Assembly: GCA_022036555.1 (NCBI GenBank)
Contig: CM039123.1
Location: forward strand, 14,606,326 to 14,670,325
Direction of reading: 5' to 3'
DNA from: Microstegium vimineum
Taxonomy: Eukaryota; Streptophyta; Magnoliopsida; Poales; Poaceae
Length of the DNA stretch: 64,000 nt
Position 1 is the first letter of the stretch. Each line of letters starts with the position of its first letter. Below, piece after piece: positions 23,113 to 33,931 of this stretch. A model generated the notes under the pieces. It was not told the DNA's origin. It ran no database searches and saw only the letters and a list, made by a program, of their open reading frames with translations. Made by a program: the position numbers and the translations under genes.

Positions 23113-23840
23113 TAAATTAACCCTAAAAATATAGAATACTACTCCAACAACAGGGATGCACCATTTCATTTGAGATTCTGGATAGAATCAACGGAGACTT
23201 AAAATGCTTATGCTACTTTAGTAAATTCTGGACCTAAAATAACTTAATCATTGTGAACCTCTAGGACAAATCATATATCTGCCAATGCCCTCCTCAAGTT
23301 TTAGTGATTGTACAAACATAGAAAATCCTATTACTATGCAAAATGGATCACTAGATCTTTAATGCAATTGGTGAAGATCAGTGTAGGAAGGATGGGTGCC
23401 ATAAAGAGCGAAAAGTTATATCAAGAGACATGTAGGAGTAGTTATAGAGAGGGATTTAAAACCTACACATAGGAGCAGTTCGTGAGAGCTTTCTCTAGCT
23501 TTGGTCGCCCCTTCAAGTTTTGTGCAGGTACTTTTTTCATGCCACTAAGACACGGTTTTCTCTCCTCTAAATGATAATGGGCCGTTTGGCATGGCGCCCA
23601 TTTACTCCGGCTCTGACACTAATGATCACTATAGCACCACTGTAGTGCGGAGTTGGTGGAGCTAGAAACCGTGGATATACCTGCTCATTGTCTCCCCAGT
23701 TTATTTTTTACCTAAAAAACCGAAATGGCTCCATGATACAACCTCAAAACAATGTTGCTACATCATTTTCTATGAGAACCCAGAGTATCTAGGAGCTATA
23801 ACTAACAAGGCCTCAAAGTTGATGAATTTTTTTTGTGAGG
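23113..23840. other. No feature recognised
   Basis: Ordinary AT-moderate DNA without open frames of note. At 23580-23680 a GGGCCGTTTGGCATGGCGCC block resembles one end of a hAT-type MITE, but its partner is not found. Confidence 0.4.
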
Positions 23841-23844
23841 TCCT

Positions 23845-24130
23845 GTTTGGCAGAGTTTCCGGAGCTGATTCTTAGCTGAATCCAGCGGGAGAGCTCTGCC
23901 AAACAGTTTTTGAGAGAAGTGATTCTCCGCTGATTCGGTGATGTGATTCTTTAAAATAAACTTAGAGGCTGAGAGCGGAAAAAATCTTCTCCTATTATGT
24001 GAAGTGATTTTTCATGGTGATTTTGAGAGCTTATGCTAAAGAATAAAATGAAATCACTTTCATACACAGAATCACTTCTCTTAAAGAATTTGTTTTCATA
24101 GAGAATCAAAATTAGATGGAATAGCACTAC
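23845..24130. mobile_element. hAT-type MITE remnant
   Basis: Contains GTCCTGTTTGGCAGAGTTT at the left and repeated AAGTGATTCT / AGAATCACTT motifs that form inner inverted repeats. It shares these motifs with the neighbouring element at 24150-25428, so both belong to one family. The right end is unclear. Confidence 0.5.
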
Positions 24131-24330
24131 AACAACAACAAGTGTAAGGGCATGTTTGGTATAGCTGTGCTCCCTAATTCTCCAGCTGTGTTCTCTGATT
24201 CACAGGTGAAGTGATTCTCTGGTTGAAAATGATTCTCTTTTGACTGTTTAGCCTAAACTCTCAAAATCAACACGAAGAATCACTTCACAGAATCAGGTGA
24301 AGCTACTTTTTCCAGCTCTCAGTCTGTTAG

Positions 24331-25293
24331 CGTATGTTTGGTTTGGGGATGGAATGGGTTGGGTTGGGTCCAACCCATTTTTCTGGGATGAGATGAACTC
24401 ACTTGATGAACCCAGTATTTTGTTTGGTTAGAAAGGTGGAGAAAGATATAATGGATGACACTTTGACACCGTTAACAGTAGCAATTAGTTGGGCCCGTCT
24501 GGCAGCCTCTCTAATTTATTTTTTACTCACGTTATCTTCTTCCTCACTCGTAGTAGAGTGCCGCCGGGTGCTCGCCTGCCATGAGCACCGCCGGGAGCGG
24601 GGCCGCCGCATTCGGCGCCTGGAGCACCGCCTGGAGCGCCGTTGGTGGCGGGGCAAGGCCGCTGGGGACAGGGCGGGGTAGCCTGGAGCGCCACTGTGGA
24701 GGGGCAAGGCCACCGGGGGCGGGCCGGGGCCGCTGCGAGCCCCGCCGGGGAGGGATAAGGCCGCCTGGAGCGCCGGCGGGGTGGGGCCACCGCGAGCACC
24801 GTTGGGGGCGGTACGGGACCGCCGCGAGCGCCGTCGGGGGCAGGGCAGGCCGCCGCGAGCACCGTCGAGGACGGGGTCGATACACGCTGTGACGGACGCG
24901 GAGACGGAAATCGACGGATCCCAACTGGGTCGGCCTGATCCCCTTGTTTCGGAGGGACAACACCAACCCCTATATGACACACTATTGGAAACTTGAAATT
25001 CTCTCACAGTGCACTACAATCAGAAAAAATAAAAATATCTTCATGAAAATGTACGTATCATCATAATAAATAAAAATATCGCTATAAAATTTCTTACGGT
25101 GCACTTACCGTCAGAGAAATTAAAAATACCGTCAGGGCTGGCTCGACAGGGTAATTCTAGTTTTGCCTGACTTTGATTAGGGAATTTCAAGTTTCCATTA
25201 GTGACAGGTATATTCTATCCCAGGTCGACTTTCTTCCACCCAACCTCCAATCCAAACGTAGGTCAATATGGGTTGAACCCATTCCGAAACATA
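24331..25293. mobile_element. Inner MITE-like element nested in the hAT-type MITE
   Basis: The left end CGTATGTTTGG...GGAATGGGTTGGG is matched at the right by GGGTTGAACCCATTCCGAAACATAC (reverse complement GTATGTTTCGGAATGGGTTC). TTAG borders both sides. Its interior carries a very GC-rich block (24550-24900) with CGCCGGGAGCG-like repeats, open in many frames but without domains, and the 224-bp CACTA MITE at 24980. Confidence 0.55.
24980..25203. mobile_element. 224-bp CACTA-type MITE, copy 1, TSD ACA
   Basis: It begins CACTATTGGAAACTTGAAATT and ends AATTTCAAGTTTCCATTAGTG, a terminal inverted repeat of about 21 bp with a single obvious mismatch pair. ACA is duplicated at 24977-24979 and 25204-25206. 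The interior carries TTACCGTCAGAGAAAT and AAAATATC repeats and no coding capacity. A second copy lies in the opposite orientation at 32180-32402. Confidence 0.9.
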
Positions 25294-25429
25294 CTATTAG
25301 TTCATTTCAGAGAATCACTTCACAGAATAAGCAACGAATCGTTCTCACTGAAAAATGCGTTTGACAATCAGGAAGTGATTCTCCCTGGGAATCAGCTCCG
25401 CAGAGCGCTCCCAAAACAGCCCCTAATGA

Positions 25430-26610
25430 GCTCTTTCATACGCGAGCCATTAGCCATCAGCGAGCTGTGCACTACAGCTGAACTGATTCTCTCTGACATA
25501 TGCAAGTAACTAGGATGGTCAATTATACATCATGTCATTGCAGCTCAACTGATTCTCTGATTATAAATATACAATAACGGATCAATTGATTTACAAGTCC
25601 AAGAGAGTTGACATTGGACCATTTATGTCACTGCAAGAAGTACTCCTTAGGAGATCGACCTCGCTGCTTCCGGTGAGTCCACTTCCTATTTTTCTTCTTG
25701 TCTTTAGAAGTTGAGAAATCGAGAAGAGTTCAATGTACACTCAATGTTCTACAATAGTACGGAGTAGTATCGACCAGTTACTAGGCGCTTAGAGCAAGGT
25801 TAATAGTTGCAGCCAACAGCTGGCTCTTATCAGTTGAGAAAGTCAAGAGAGAGTACTATACTGACGTCTCAAAGTATGATAGACAAAATTAATTTGCAGG
25901 TCATTTTGATTGAACAAAAACGTCAGCTAAATATGTTACTGGAGGTAACACTACGATGATACATTGATATATTTACTTGCTCAACAGCGTCTGGTTGTTA
26001 TGATGAATATATATATGGTCCACGACCATCCTTATAATTGACATCATAATCTATATGGATCTTTTGGTAGTATATAAATTAAAATGATTAGAGGTAAGTA
26101 TGCAAAGATAAGCAATTTTTAGTGGCAGGGGCGTCAGATTACTTTGATATCCGTGCGACCGTTACCTACAACTACGTACACAAGGGAAAACACAACCTGA
26201 TTCATGTCCAGTGTGAGCGCGTTACACTACATGGAGATGCCATTGTAAGCAAAATACTGTGTTCACGCACTCTTCAATTCCTTTCTGTTAGTGGGCGATC
26301 AGTTTTAGCGCATCAATTCAAGATTCCACACAGAACGGTCCTGGAAACAATATAATATCAGGGATGGGATGACATGAGAAAATAGAACACAGTGAGTTAC
26401 TATGACCACACAATCTTTCACATCTGATCTGTTGAACTTACATTGCTAGGTCATTATTATGTCTAGGGTTGCTGGAAACCATTATTAGTTCCTCTCTAGC
26501 TAGAATTACAAAGAAGGGGCACAAACAAACTACAAAAAAAAATTATTGCAAAGCAAATGAAAGTGAAATAGCATCTTTGGCCTCCAGCTTGAAAACTTAT
26601 AGCTAGGGAG
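25430..26610. other. No gene recognised
   Basis: Intergenic DNA upstream (3' side) of glycine-rich gene 1. A 77-codon frame at 26122-26355 has no domain, no supporting context and is likely chance. Confidence 0.5.
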
Positions 26611-26616
26611 GAAACT

Positions 26617-27210
26617 TCAAGGGTGTCCTTCACCGAATCCAGATCCGTAGCCTTTACCAACACCAGTCCCACCATCGCGACCGCTGCCCATGCCACCACC
26701 ATTGCCAGAAGCATCTGCACTTGCATACGGCGGTGAGGCCGAGGGCGGGTCGCCGGAACTAGCCTCACTAGAGCCGGTTCCCATGCCACCCCCGCTGCCG
26801 TACCCACCAGAGCCTTGGTTGTCGGAACCTTGTCCGACGCCACCGCCACCACCAATGCCCCCAGCAAGAGTAGACCCACCATTACCGTAAGATGATCCCG
26901 AGCTATACTGACCGGAACTGGATCCCGTGCCAGTCCCACTACCAAACGCAGAACCACCAGATTCTGACCGGCCACCGCCCTCACCTCCGCCTCCAGCACT
27001 TACATAGACTCCACGCGCACTACTCTCGCCGGCTCCCGAACCAAGTCCTTTCCCAGAGCCTGTACCGTTCTGAGAAGCCCCACCACTGCCCCCTCCTTGT
27101 CCTGTTCCTTGAGAACTGGAGTATCTAGCCACCCTAATGGCGTCGCTTAATCCAATGCTCAAGAGAAGAAAGAGGCTAAGTGCTACAAGATTGTTGGTGC
27201 TAGCTGCCAT
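26617..27210 (-). CDS. Secreted glycine-rich (cell-wall type) protein, paralogue 1
   Basis: The 197-residue product starts at ATG 27210 (MAASTNN); the frame is open for four more codons upstream but without ATG. Residues 1-24 form a signal peptide with a leucine-rich core (LSLFLLLSIGLSDA) and likely cleavage after Ala24. The mature part begins RVARYSS and is almost all glycine and serine, with tyrosines spaced as GGYGSGGG, plus a short proline patch (GDPPSASPPY) around residue 160, and ends GFGEGHP. Grass genomes carry clusters of such genes, often annotated as glycine-rich cell wall structural proteins; secretion and wall location are inferred from the family. A TATA box lies at 27285-27292. 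The two paralogues at 33932 and 55609 share the signal peptide pattern LLSIG(L/F). Confidence 0.88.
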   Translation of the reverse strand: MAASTNNLVALSLFLLLSIGLSDAIRVARYSSSQGTGQGGGSGGASQNGTGSGKGLGSGAGESSARGVYVSAGGGGEGGGRSESGGSAFGSGTGTGSSSGQYSSGSSYGNGGSTLAGGIGGGGGVGQGSDNQGSGGYGSGGGMGTGSSEASSGDPPSASPPYASADASGNGGGMGSGRDGGTGVGKGYGSGFGEGHP

Positions 27211-27284
27211 TGCGACTTGCAAAGCTTAGCAAGTCTGACAAGCTAGCTAGCTAGCGATACATGGTGACCCAAGGAGTGCATGCA

Positions 27285-27292
27285 TATTTATA
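27285..27292 (-). promoter_or_regulatory. TATA box of glycine-rich gene 1
   Basis: TATAAATA on the minus strand, 75 bp upstream of the ATG. The same octamer occurs at a similar distance before both paralogues. Confidence 0.7.
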
Positions 27293-27299
27293 GCACTAT

Positions 27300-28815
27300 A
27301 TATGGAAGATGTTGGTGACCATATCATCTGACTTCCAAACCCAATGCAAGATCTAGTTGGCAGAGTATTTAATTAAAGTGCATCAGAGGCGCTGACTTTG
27401 GATCAAAATTAGGAGAACTCCAATAATTAAAGTAGTAAATGAGCCATCGAAGTTCTCGCTTAGGATCGATGGATCCCGTCAGGGCATGAACATATGCATC
27501 AGTGAGTTGCCCTAGTTTGGCCAGTAACCTGCGGTCCAGTGCCACCTCTGCTCGTCATATGATCCGCCGAGAGACGGTTGCACGATAAAATCCGTGACAT
27601 TGCAGAAACAACAAAATCCAAGTCTTCATAGAGCGCAATGCACGTCTCCACCGAGCAGGTGCGGAAGCCAGGGTCGGTATGCAGGCAAACAGCCTTGACC
27701 GAGGGGCCAGACGTCGATCTGGGCAAATCCGGCAAATATGAATGGCATTTTAACGTCGTATAACGATTGACCCGGTTGAAAAATAACAGCAGTGGCATAT
27801 AAGGGAAGGAAAACTAAATGTCGTGGCATTGAAAGGAATTTACATTTTTCAATGGCACAGAAGAGAAGAGTATATAGGCTTTGATGGCATATAACAAATT
27901 TACATGGTTGGATATTAGAAAGGTATTAGGTAAAAAAGGACTGAATAAAGGATGACAAAAGTAAAATATACAATGGTTTTGTTAGATTGGATCCCTCCCA
28001 ATACCCCCACCCCCCTCATATTCATGTGAATTACCTATATAGCTATGGAAGATAGTCTTATGCCCTTTGTGCCGCCAAATGTTAGACCATCATCCCTTAT
28101 ATGATGTCTTTTTGTATTTTTATTAATAAATATGCTCATACATTACAACAGAATATATAGTTTGTGTCATATGTTCCAATACGTTTTAGAATCTAGCTCT
28201 TTACAATAGATATGTGCACTATTCTAACACGTGTGAGCATGAGTCATAACTCATGAGTTCGGACCATGGGTGAGACAATAAATCAGTTAGAAATCGACGC
28301 CGGTCCTCCTGCCACCTGCAGTCCACCCTGCACCTATGTTTCTGAACACTGACGAGGAAGCAAAGCAAGCATGTACAACAACTAGACAAGGAAGCACATC
28401 CAAGATTCAGAGTTCGCGATGAGGAAAAAGTGAATGAGTCCATAAGTCATAACTCATTGTTCTGATCTATACTATGCAAGTTTCTTTCGTTATTATTTTT
28501 CAGAAAACAATACAAAAGTGCAGCAATATATATAATGTATTATTATTTATGCTGATGGTTCTAAAAAATATTATAACCATGTTCGTCTTATCTATGTGAC
28601 TACGTTTGATCTGTTTTCTCCCAAACAGCAACACATAAGTATACAAAAAGAGTATTCATAATTGATCGTAGCTATATATAGATCATTAAAAAACTTACAG
28701 ACAGCTAAATAGACAGTCCATTGTACGAGCTGTCTTTTTGGTTGTCTGGGTCCAAATTCTAAAAACTTATAGACAACCCTCCGTCTGTGGGTTGTACATG
28801 CCCTAATGGTTTTAT
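27300..28815. other. No gene; AT-rich upstream region with MITE-end debris
   Basis: The upstream region of gene 1. 27700-27910 repeats a GGCATATAA / TGGCAT motif. 28690-28804 resembles the end of a MITE (GTTGTACATGCCCTA), whose partner I cannot place. No coding evidence. Confidence 0.4.
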
Positions 28816-28819
28816 CCTA

Positions 28820-29110
28820 TGGTGGAGGATGAAAGTCACCTAGATCGTTGACGTGGCGCCGGAGTAGCCCTTACTCCACCTCCACCTATAAATACCCCCT
28901 AGGCCCTCACTCTTAAGTCATGACACATTGGAGTAAACCATTCTTTAGTAGCTTAGTGAAGATCTATTGTAGTGCTAATGCTAAAAGGGAGAGAGTGAAG
29001 GAAGTGTTTTGCATGAAGCCCCAGGCCCGTCGGGAGTCTCCTCCAATGTGTACCTCAGTAGGTGCGAGGTTATTATAAGTAATACATTTGAGTTCTTATA
29101 ATAATTGATA
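28820..29110 (+). other. LTR-like promoter segment
   Basis: CTATAAATACCCCC at 28877 is followed by transcript-leader-like sequence (CTTTAGTAGCTTAGTGAAG) as in grass retrotransposon LTRs. Neither LTR edge nor a primer binding site can be fixed, so this is tentative. Confidence 0.3.
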
Positions 29111-29956
29111 TTTTTGTTCTGGTATAGTAGTTATATACTCGTTTTACCTGTAAATTGCTTTGCTTTAGTAAGGTGCTCTAATTTCTCATGAAGGTTAGAG
29201 TAGTAAGTGTAGTGTAGACGATGTAGTCTCTGGGCTATATCTTACCTGTGTAGACCACTTGTTACGTGGATTGTTTGTGGTAGCTAGCAGGTGGTGACAG
29301 CCCTGTGTAGCCTTTGTAGTCCACCATGTGTGGAAGGCAAGTTCTTAAATACTAAGACCACCATAGCATGATAGTGTGCTTCGGGTAGGGTTTCACTCCC
29401 AATTGTTTGGCCTATTGCCTCCAATAAGCGAGGGATGACTAACCCTTTAATCCTTTATACCTACCAGACATTGACCAAATGTCATTGCTATATAGATCCT
29501 CTCTACCTAGTTATCATAGGCCTCTTTTGTATCATCATAAGATGATCTCGAGCCTTAGTTAGTACACTTCTCGTTCCCCGTGGAACATATAATACCTGGA
29601 ATACTCCCAGTGAAAGTGCTAAAATGGATATATTCTGTGCGCTTGCAGAATTATTAAATAGACATAACAAATACCAACAGTTGCACATTAAAGCTTGAGC
29701 ATTGCATTCCACTTTATAGTACGACTTTTCCTATACTCAATTTCAAAATACAAAATGAAATATATGCCTTTGAATTCCATACCGTCATCTTTTGTAGTTA
29801 GGGGGTCCATCATTACATGAATCATCCTCATGTGTGTATGTCCTACTCATCAACTTGATTAATCTCACCAGTCCTCTAATTGGGTGGTCATTATCACCAA
29901 AATCCATAATTATGGTTTTATTGCACTTAGAGTAGATCACTTACAGATAAAATCAA

Positions 29957-29985
29957 CTAGAAGCACACCCCGCGGGTTGCTATGA
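29957..29985 (-). mobile_element. Helitron-like 3' terminus, minus orientation
   Basis: Read on the minus strand, AGCAACCCGCGGGGTGTGCT is followed by TCTAG and T: a short GC hairpin (CCCGCGGG palindrome) and CTAG end. A possible 5' start on the same strand, TCTATACAGTTAAC preceded by A, lies at 31665, which would give an element of about 1.7 kb; this is unproven. Confidence 0.45.
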
Positions 29986-30171
29986 TGCACCAACACACAC
30001 TTGCAGAATACTAGGAAAATGATAAAGCGGTAAAAAGCGATCCCTAGCCGAGGTTTTAGTCGGCCTCTATCTCATGGTACGTCCACAAGATATTGATTTG
30101 CAGAGGTGTGTTAGCTAGCATAGGTATCCAACATCTACAAGTCGATGATAATAAAAATGCGAAAGAAAATT

Positions 30172-30370
30172 CACTACTACAGAACTTATTTTCAGTGCTG
30201 ACACTATCACTGCCAATTCATGGCCCATCATTGCCGGTTTTTAGCTAGGACCAATGACACTGATATTCAGATTATGACTACTGGTTCATATCACTGGCGA
30301 TTCATAATACTGCTGGTTTTAGCCAAGAACCAACAATGATACTGGGTCACCACCGTCGGTTCGATGAAAA
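30172..30370 (+). mobile_element. Left end fragment of a CACTA element
   Basis: CACTACTACAGAACTTATTTTCAG at 30172 has the CACTA terminal form and is followed by repeated motifs CACTGCC, TGCCGGTTTTTAGC, CACTGGCGATTC and GCTGGTTTTAGCC, typical subterminal repeats. No matching right end or 3-bp duplication is found, so it is probably truncated near 30370. Confidence 0.6.
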
Positions 30371-30374
30371 ACTT

Positions 30375-32170
30375 AAACTAAGTTAGATTTATTTAGGTGT
30401 ATGCTTGTTAAAAAGTATATCTAAATCTATAACTATGTTATACATAATCCGGTCAGTATGAATATTTTCTCCATAGCCCACCATAAAAATTTTATCATAA
30501 TTGGATCAAAGAAACTGCAACTATGAATTAATTACAGAAAAACATAGATTTAAAGCTACAATAAAAAAATATATACTGAAACATACCATATTATATGTTC
30601 ACCAATACGAAAATGGTAGAGTTCTCCTAACGTTTTAAGTAATAATAAAACATTACCACTAGTCATAACACATGAAAATTTCACTAGAAGATACTATTTA
30701 GTAGAAAAAGTTTACACTAAATTTTAACTATCAAAATATTAGAAGAACTTTACCTCACTGAAGAAGTTTAATATTTTGGAGTGCACTGCGTAGATCGAAT
30801 TACTCATGTGTAGCCTAATAAAATTGGTAATCAAAGGTTCAACCAAAATAAATAAAAAATAAAAGCGCTTATGACCAGTCAGTGTGGTAAAACTAACGGT
30901 TTTAAAGGTTCAGAACGGGATTTATTCGATTTTAGAATTTACAGAGAAAAAAAGTAGTTTTTTTCATAAAAGTTGAGGAAGATTCTTCCACTTGTAAAAA
31001 TGCTTTTTTAGAAGTGCTGGCATGCAACGACTTCCCGTGCCGGCCCATCTATCTCGGACTACTCGCCTCTGTCTCGGGCCGTGTCCAGCGAGTACTCCAG
31101 TCCTCTCGATTCCGTCTCAGGAAAATACAAGCACGATTAACGGAACCTGGGCAGGACAACTGGATCCATGATTACACTCATTAATCGATGAGTTCACATC
31201 GAACCAAATTACTTGCACCATGGGTTGCCTCGCCCGATCAATTATTGCACCTTTGAATAGATGCTCTATTATTCTAGTCCTCGAGCCAGAAACTTGCATT
31301 GTAGGAGTACAGTACTTGTTTTGTTGGTAGCAGGCAGATCTGGTCGTATTCGTGTCGCTCCAATATAATTTGGTTTATGCTGATTCGTTCTAAGGACAGT
31401 TTTAAAAGGAGTTTTATGGATATTAAATAGATTGACATAACACTCTATTTATGAAGAGAGATAATAAAAGTTTCATGTATGGAAGTAGAGAGAATTTCAT
31501 CCGTATGAAACTCTTCAGCACTGTTACATATGAGAGTATTAGAACACATAAAACTTTCATTGAGGATGGTTTAAGAGAAAAATATTTTTGATTCGCTAAA
31601 AACAGTACCGAAGTAGTGCTGATGAACATTTGTCGCTTGCTTCCTGTTCATGTTAACTGTATAGATAGGATGGGCAATCTTTTGGGCCTTGTACGTCGGA
31701 GAATCAAACTTCGCAATCCTAGGTCAACTATGTACTGTATGTTGCTGCTCTAGTTTGGCCGCCCAGTTCATTGATCTCTCGTTGTTTGCGACTTCGCGTG
31801 GCCTTAACTATAAATCTCGCTCAAAGTTTACTGCATCGCTGAAAGAAAATGCCTACAGTGCCTGCTGCCTGGTGTCAGCTTCAGGCTCTGCAGGCGTTGA
31901 ATCCGAGGTCGCCGTAGGGTGGTGACAGCGCGACCATTGAGCCGTGGAGCAAGTACTCGTAGTAGTACGAGTTAAACACGCTGAGCCGCGCGGTTAACTG
32001 TTTTAATAAAATGAACTCTACTCTTGGCTAGGTAAACGCCTAGTAGCGTTGTTGTGCTTGATCAAAACTGCGCGCACCGACGAAAAGCAGGTAAGCAACT
32101 CATATTAATCCAAGCAGTAAACGCCTGATCAAGTGTTGACATCTTCGATTTAGAATATGCCGCGTGATGT
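30375..32170. other. No gene recognised
   Basis: AT-rich DNA to 30980, then mixed composition. Short frames at 31117-31299 and 31689-31925 lack domains. Nothing else supported. Confidence 0.45.
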
Positions 32171-32179
32171 GATTTGTTT

Positions 32180-32402
32180 CATTGCTGGAAACTTGAAATT
32201 CCCTGACCAAACTCAGGCAAAACTGAAATTACTCTGTCGAGCAATCCGTACGGTATTTTTATTTTCCCTGACGGTAAGTGCACCGTAAAAAAGTTCATGG
32301 CGATATTTTTACTTTTTATGATGATACGTACATTTTCATGAAAATATTTTTATTTTCCCTGACGGTAGTGCTACGTGAGGGAATTTCAAGTTTCCAGTAG
32401 TG
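32180..32402. mobile_element. 224-bp-family CACTA MITE, copy 2, TSD TTT
   Basis: An inverted copy of the element at 24980-25203. It starts CATTGCTGGAAACTTGAAATT and ends AATTTCAAGTTTCCAGTAGTG, with TTT at 32177-32179 and 32403-32405. Interior landmarks TACGTACATTTTCATGAAAA, GACGGTAAGTGCACCGTA and TCCCTGACGGTA match copy 1 in reverse. Two copies with different 3-bp duplications show independent transposition. Confidence 0.9.
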
Positions 32403-32463
32403 TTTGTTTCTTTTTTTTTCCAGGTCCAAAATTGATGAAGAATTGTCGAGTAGCAGTAGAGTA

Positions 32464-33476
32464 CTCCCTCCACCACATAAAAAAAATGATGTTTTTGACT
32501 TTTAGATGTCGTGTTTATCATTTGTTTTATTTGTTTTACAAATTATAAAATAAATAAATTATTATGAAAGTATCTCTAATAATAAAATAAGTCATAAAAA
32601 ATGAATATATCTGTATCTAATAATAAAGAAATAAAATTTCTCTTCATTCTTTTTCGTATGACCTTCCTTAACTAACTCCGTGAATGTAGATGTCTCTATT
32701 CGTTTGTCTACTATAACCCTTTTATTTTTATATATAGGGATTAGACACAACCATAATTAAGAATCTTATTCTAATCCAAATAGAATACCAAGAGCAAGAT
32801 GAATAAAAATTCTAATGCTAATCCAAATCCAAATAGTAAAAGCCAAGAGTAGAGATCTATTTCTAATTCTATATAGATAATTCGTGTTTATATAAGTTTG
32901 AACAGCTCTTTTCTACCATGATAAGAAGTTCGATTCTAAAACCTATTGGATCGCGTATGTAATCTGAACTCAGAAACAACCAGTTTTTCATACAAATTTT
33001 ATTCCAATATAACTCATGATCGAAGATTATATTATATTTTTTCTGACTAATTAAAAAAACAGTTTTTAAATACAAATCAATGGCACATAAAGGGAAAAAT
33101 AATGCAATAGACTCTATCACAGATTTCTCTGATTTATATGAAAAAAAATAATGACACATATTATAGAGAAAAAATAGAAATAAAAAATAAATAGCAATAT
33201 ACTCCATACGGACTCCTCTAATTCCTTAAAAAATAGCAATACAATGAGTTGATGATGGAAAAATAGATTTAAAGAGATATAAAAAAATGTAAAATATGAA
33301 TAAATATGCAATACTGTTATGTGTTTTAAATTAATATTTAGTTTTTTCTCCCGTTGCAACACATGAATATGTTTGCTAGTAACATTTATAAGAAAAAATT
33401 TAAATAAGATGAATGTTCAAATAAGATGGCATGGGCCTAAAACAGTCATTTTTAATTTTTAATGGGATGGAGGAAG
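32464..33476. mobile_element. Stowaway MITE split by a Helitron, TSD TA
   Basis: TA dinucleotides (32462-32463, 33477-33478) flank CTCCCTCCACCACAT on the left and ATGGGATGGAGGAAG on the right (reverse complement CTTCCTCCATCCCAT). Inner sequence (AAAGTATCTCTAATAATAAA, ATAAGTCATAA) matches the Stowaway at 21085, so it is the same family. The two halves, about 146 and 97 bp, are separated by the Helitron at 32610-33379. Confidence 0.78.
32610..33379 (+). mobile_element. Non-autonomous Helitron, 770 bp, inside a Stowaway
   Basis: It starts TCTGTATCTAATAATAAAG after a host A (32609), and ends with CCCGTTGCAACACATGAATA, then TGTTTG-CTAG (33376-33379) before a host T (33380). The CCCGTTGCAAC hairpin remnant with a CTAG end is the common 3' form of grass Helitrons; here the stem is partly mutated. 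The interior is AT-rich and encodes nothing recognisable (a 112-codon minus-strand frame at 32869-33207 is Phe/Leu-rich and probably chance). Confidence 0.75.
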
Positions 33477-33853
33477 TAGTGACTTGCAGCCAACGATTGA
33501 TGTTCACATCACAGGGTTCAGGGTTCTGTCCTGTTGCTTGCAGTATTTCCGTATCGTGGATCTGAAGTCGAACATAGTATCACTGTAGTCGATGGGGGAA
33601 TCTCTAGCTAGCTCTCGTTAATTTTTACGGAAACCAAAGCAACTGCGAGCTAATTAATTCCAGAGTACAGTGCTGCATGCATCAATCAATTGGCATCAGA
33701 GAAGATGCTAACGATTTCTTTATCGTCGTGGTCAACAGTGCCATCCAGATGATAGAATTCTCTCCTGATCGGATCTGATCGCACATGGACACCCATCTGC
33801 CAACCCAACGCGGAAACCCTGAAAGATCGCGTCCATGCACGACCCCCCACAGC

Positions 33854-33861
33854 TATAAATA
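33854..33861 (+). promoter_or_regulatory. TATA box of glycine-rich gene 2
   Basis: TATAAATA lies 71 bp before the ATG at 33932, leaving a short leader. Confidence 0.72.
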
Positions 33862-33931
33862 CCCATGCAACGCAGCTGGACACATCATCCACCTCGGCTC
33901 ACTCACCAGCACCGCACCGAGCTCACTGGCA

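Larger units (their letters stand above)
24150..25428. mobile_element. hAT-type MITE split by a later insertion
   Basis: The left arm starts AGGGCATGTTTGG (24147) with GTGAAGTGATTCTCTGG; the right arm runs from about 25294 (AGAGAATCACTTCACAGAAT) to CCAAAACAGCCCCT (25424), whose reverse complement is AGGGGCTGTTTTGG. The two arms are inverted copies. Between them (24331-25293) sits a second element, so the original MITE was some 300 bp. Confidence 0.62.

Noticed and set aside
24516..25007. Long open frames in the GC-rich block at 24.5-25.0 kb
   Set aside because: Open on both strands in several frames with Pro/Arg/Ala repeats only; compositional.
26122..26355. 77-codon frame between MITEs and glycine-rich gene 1
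   Set aside because: No domain, no promoter evidence, no paralogue in the window.
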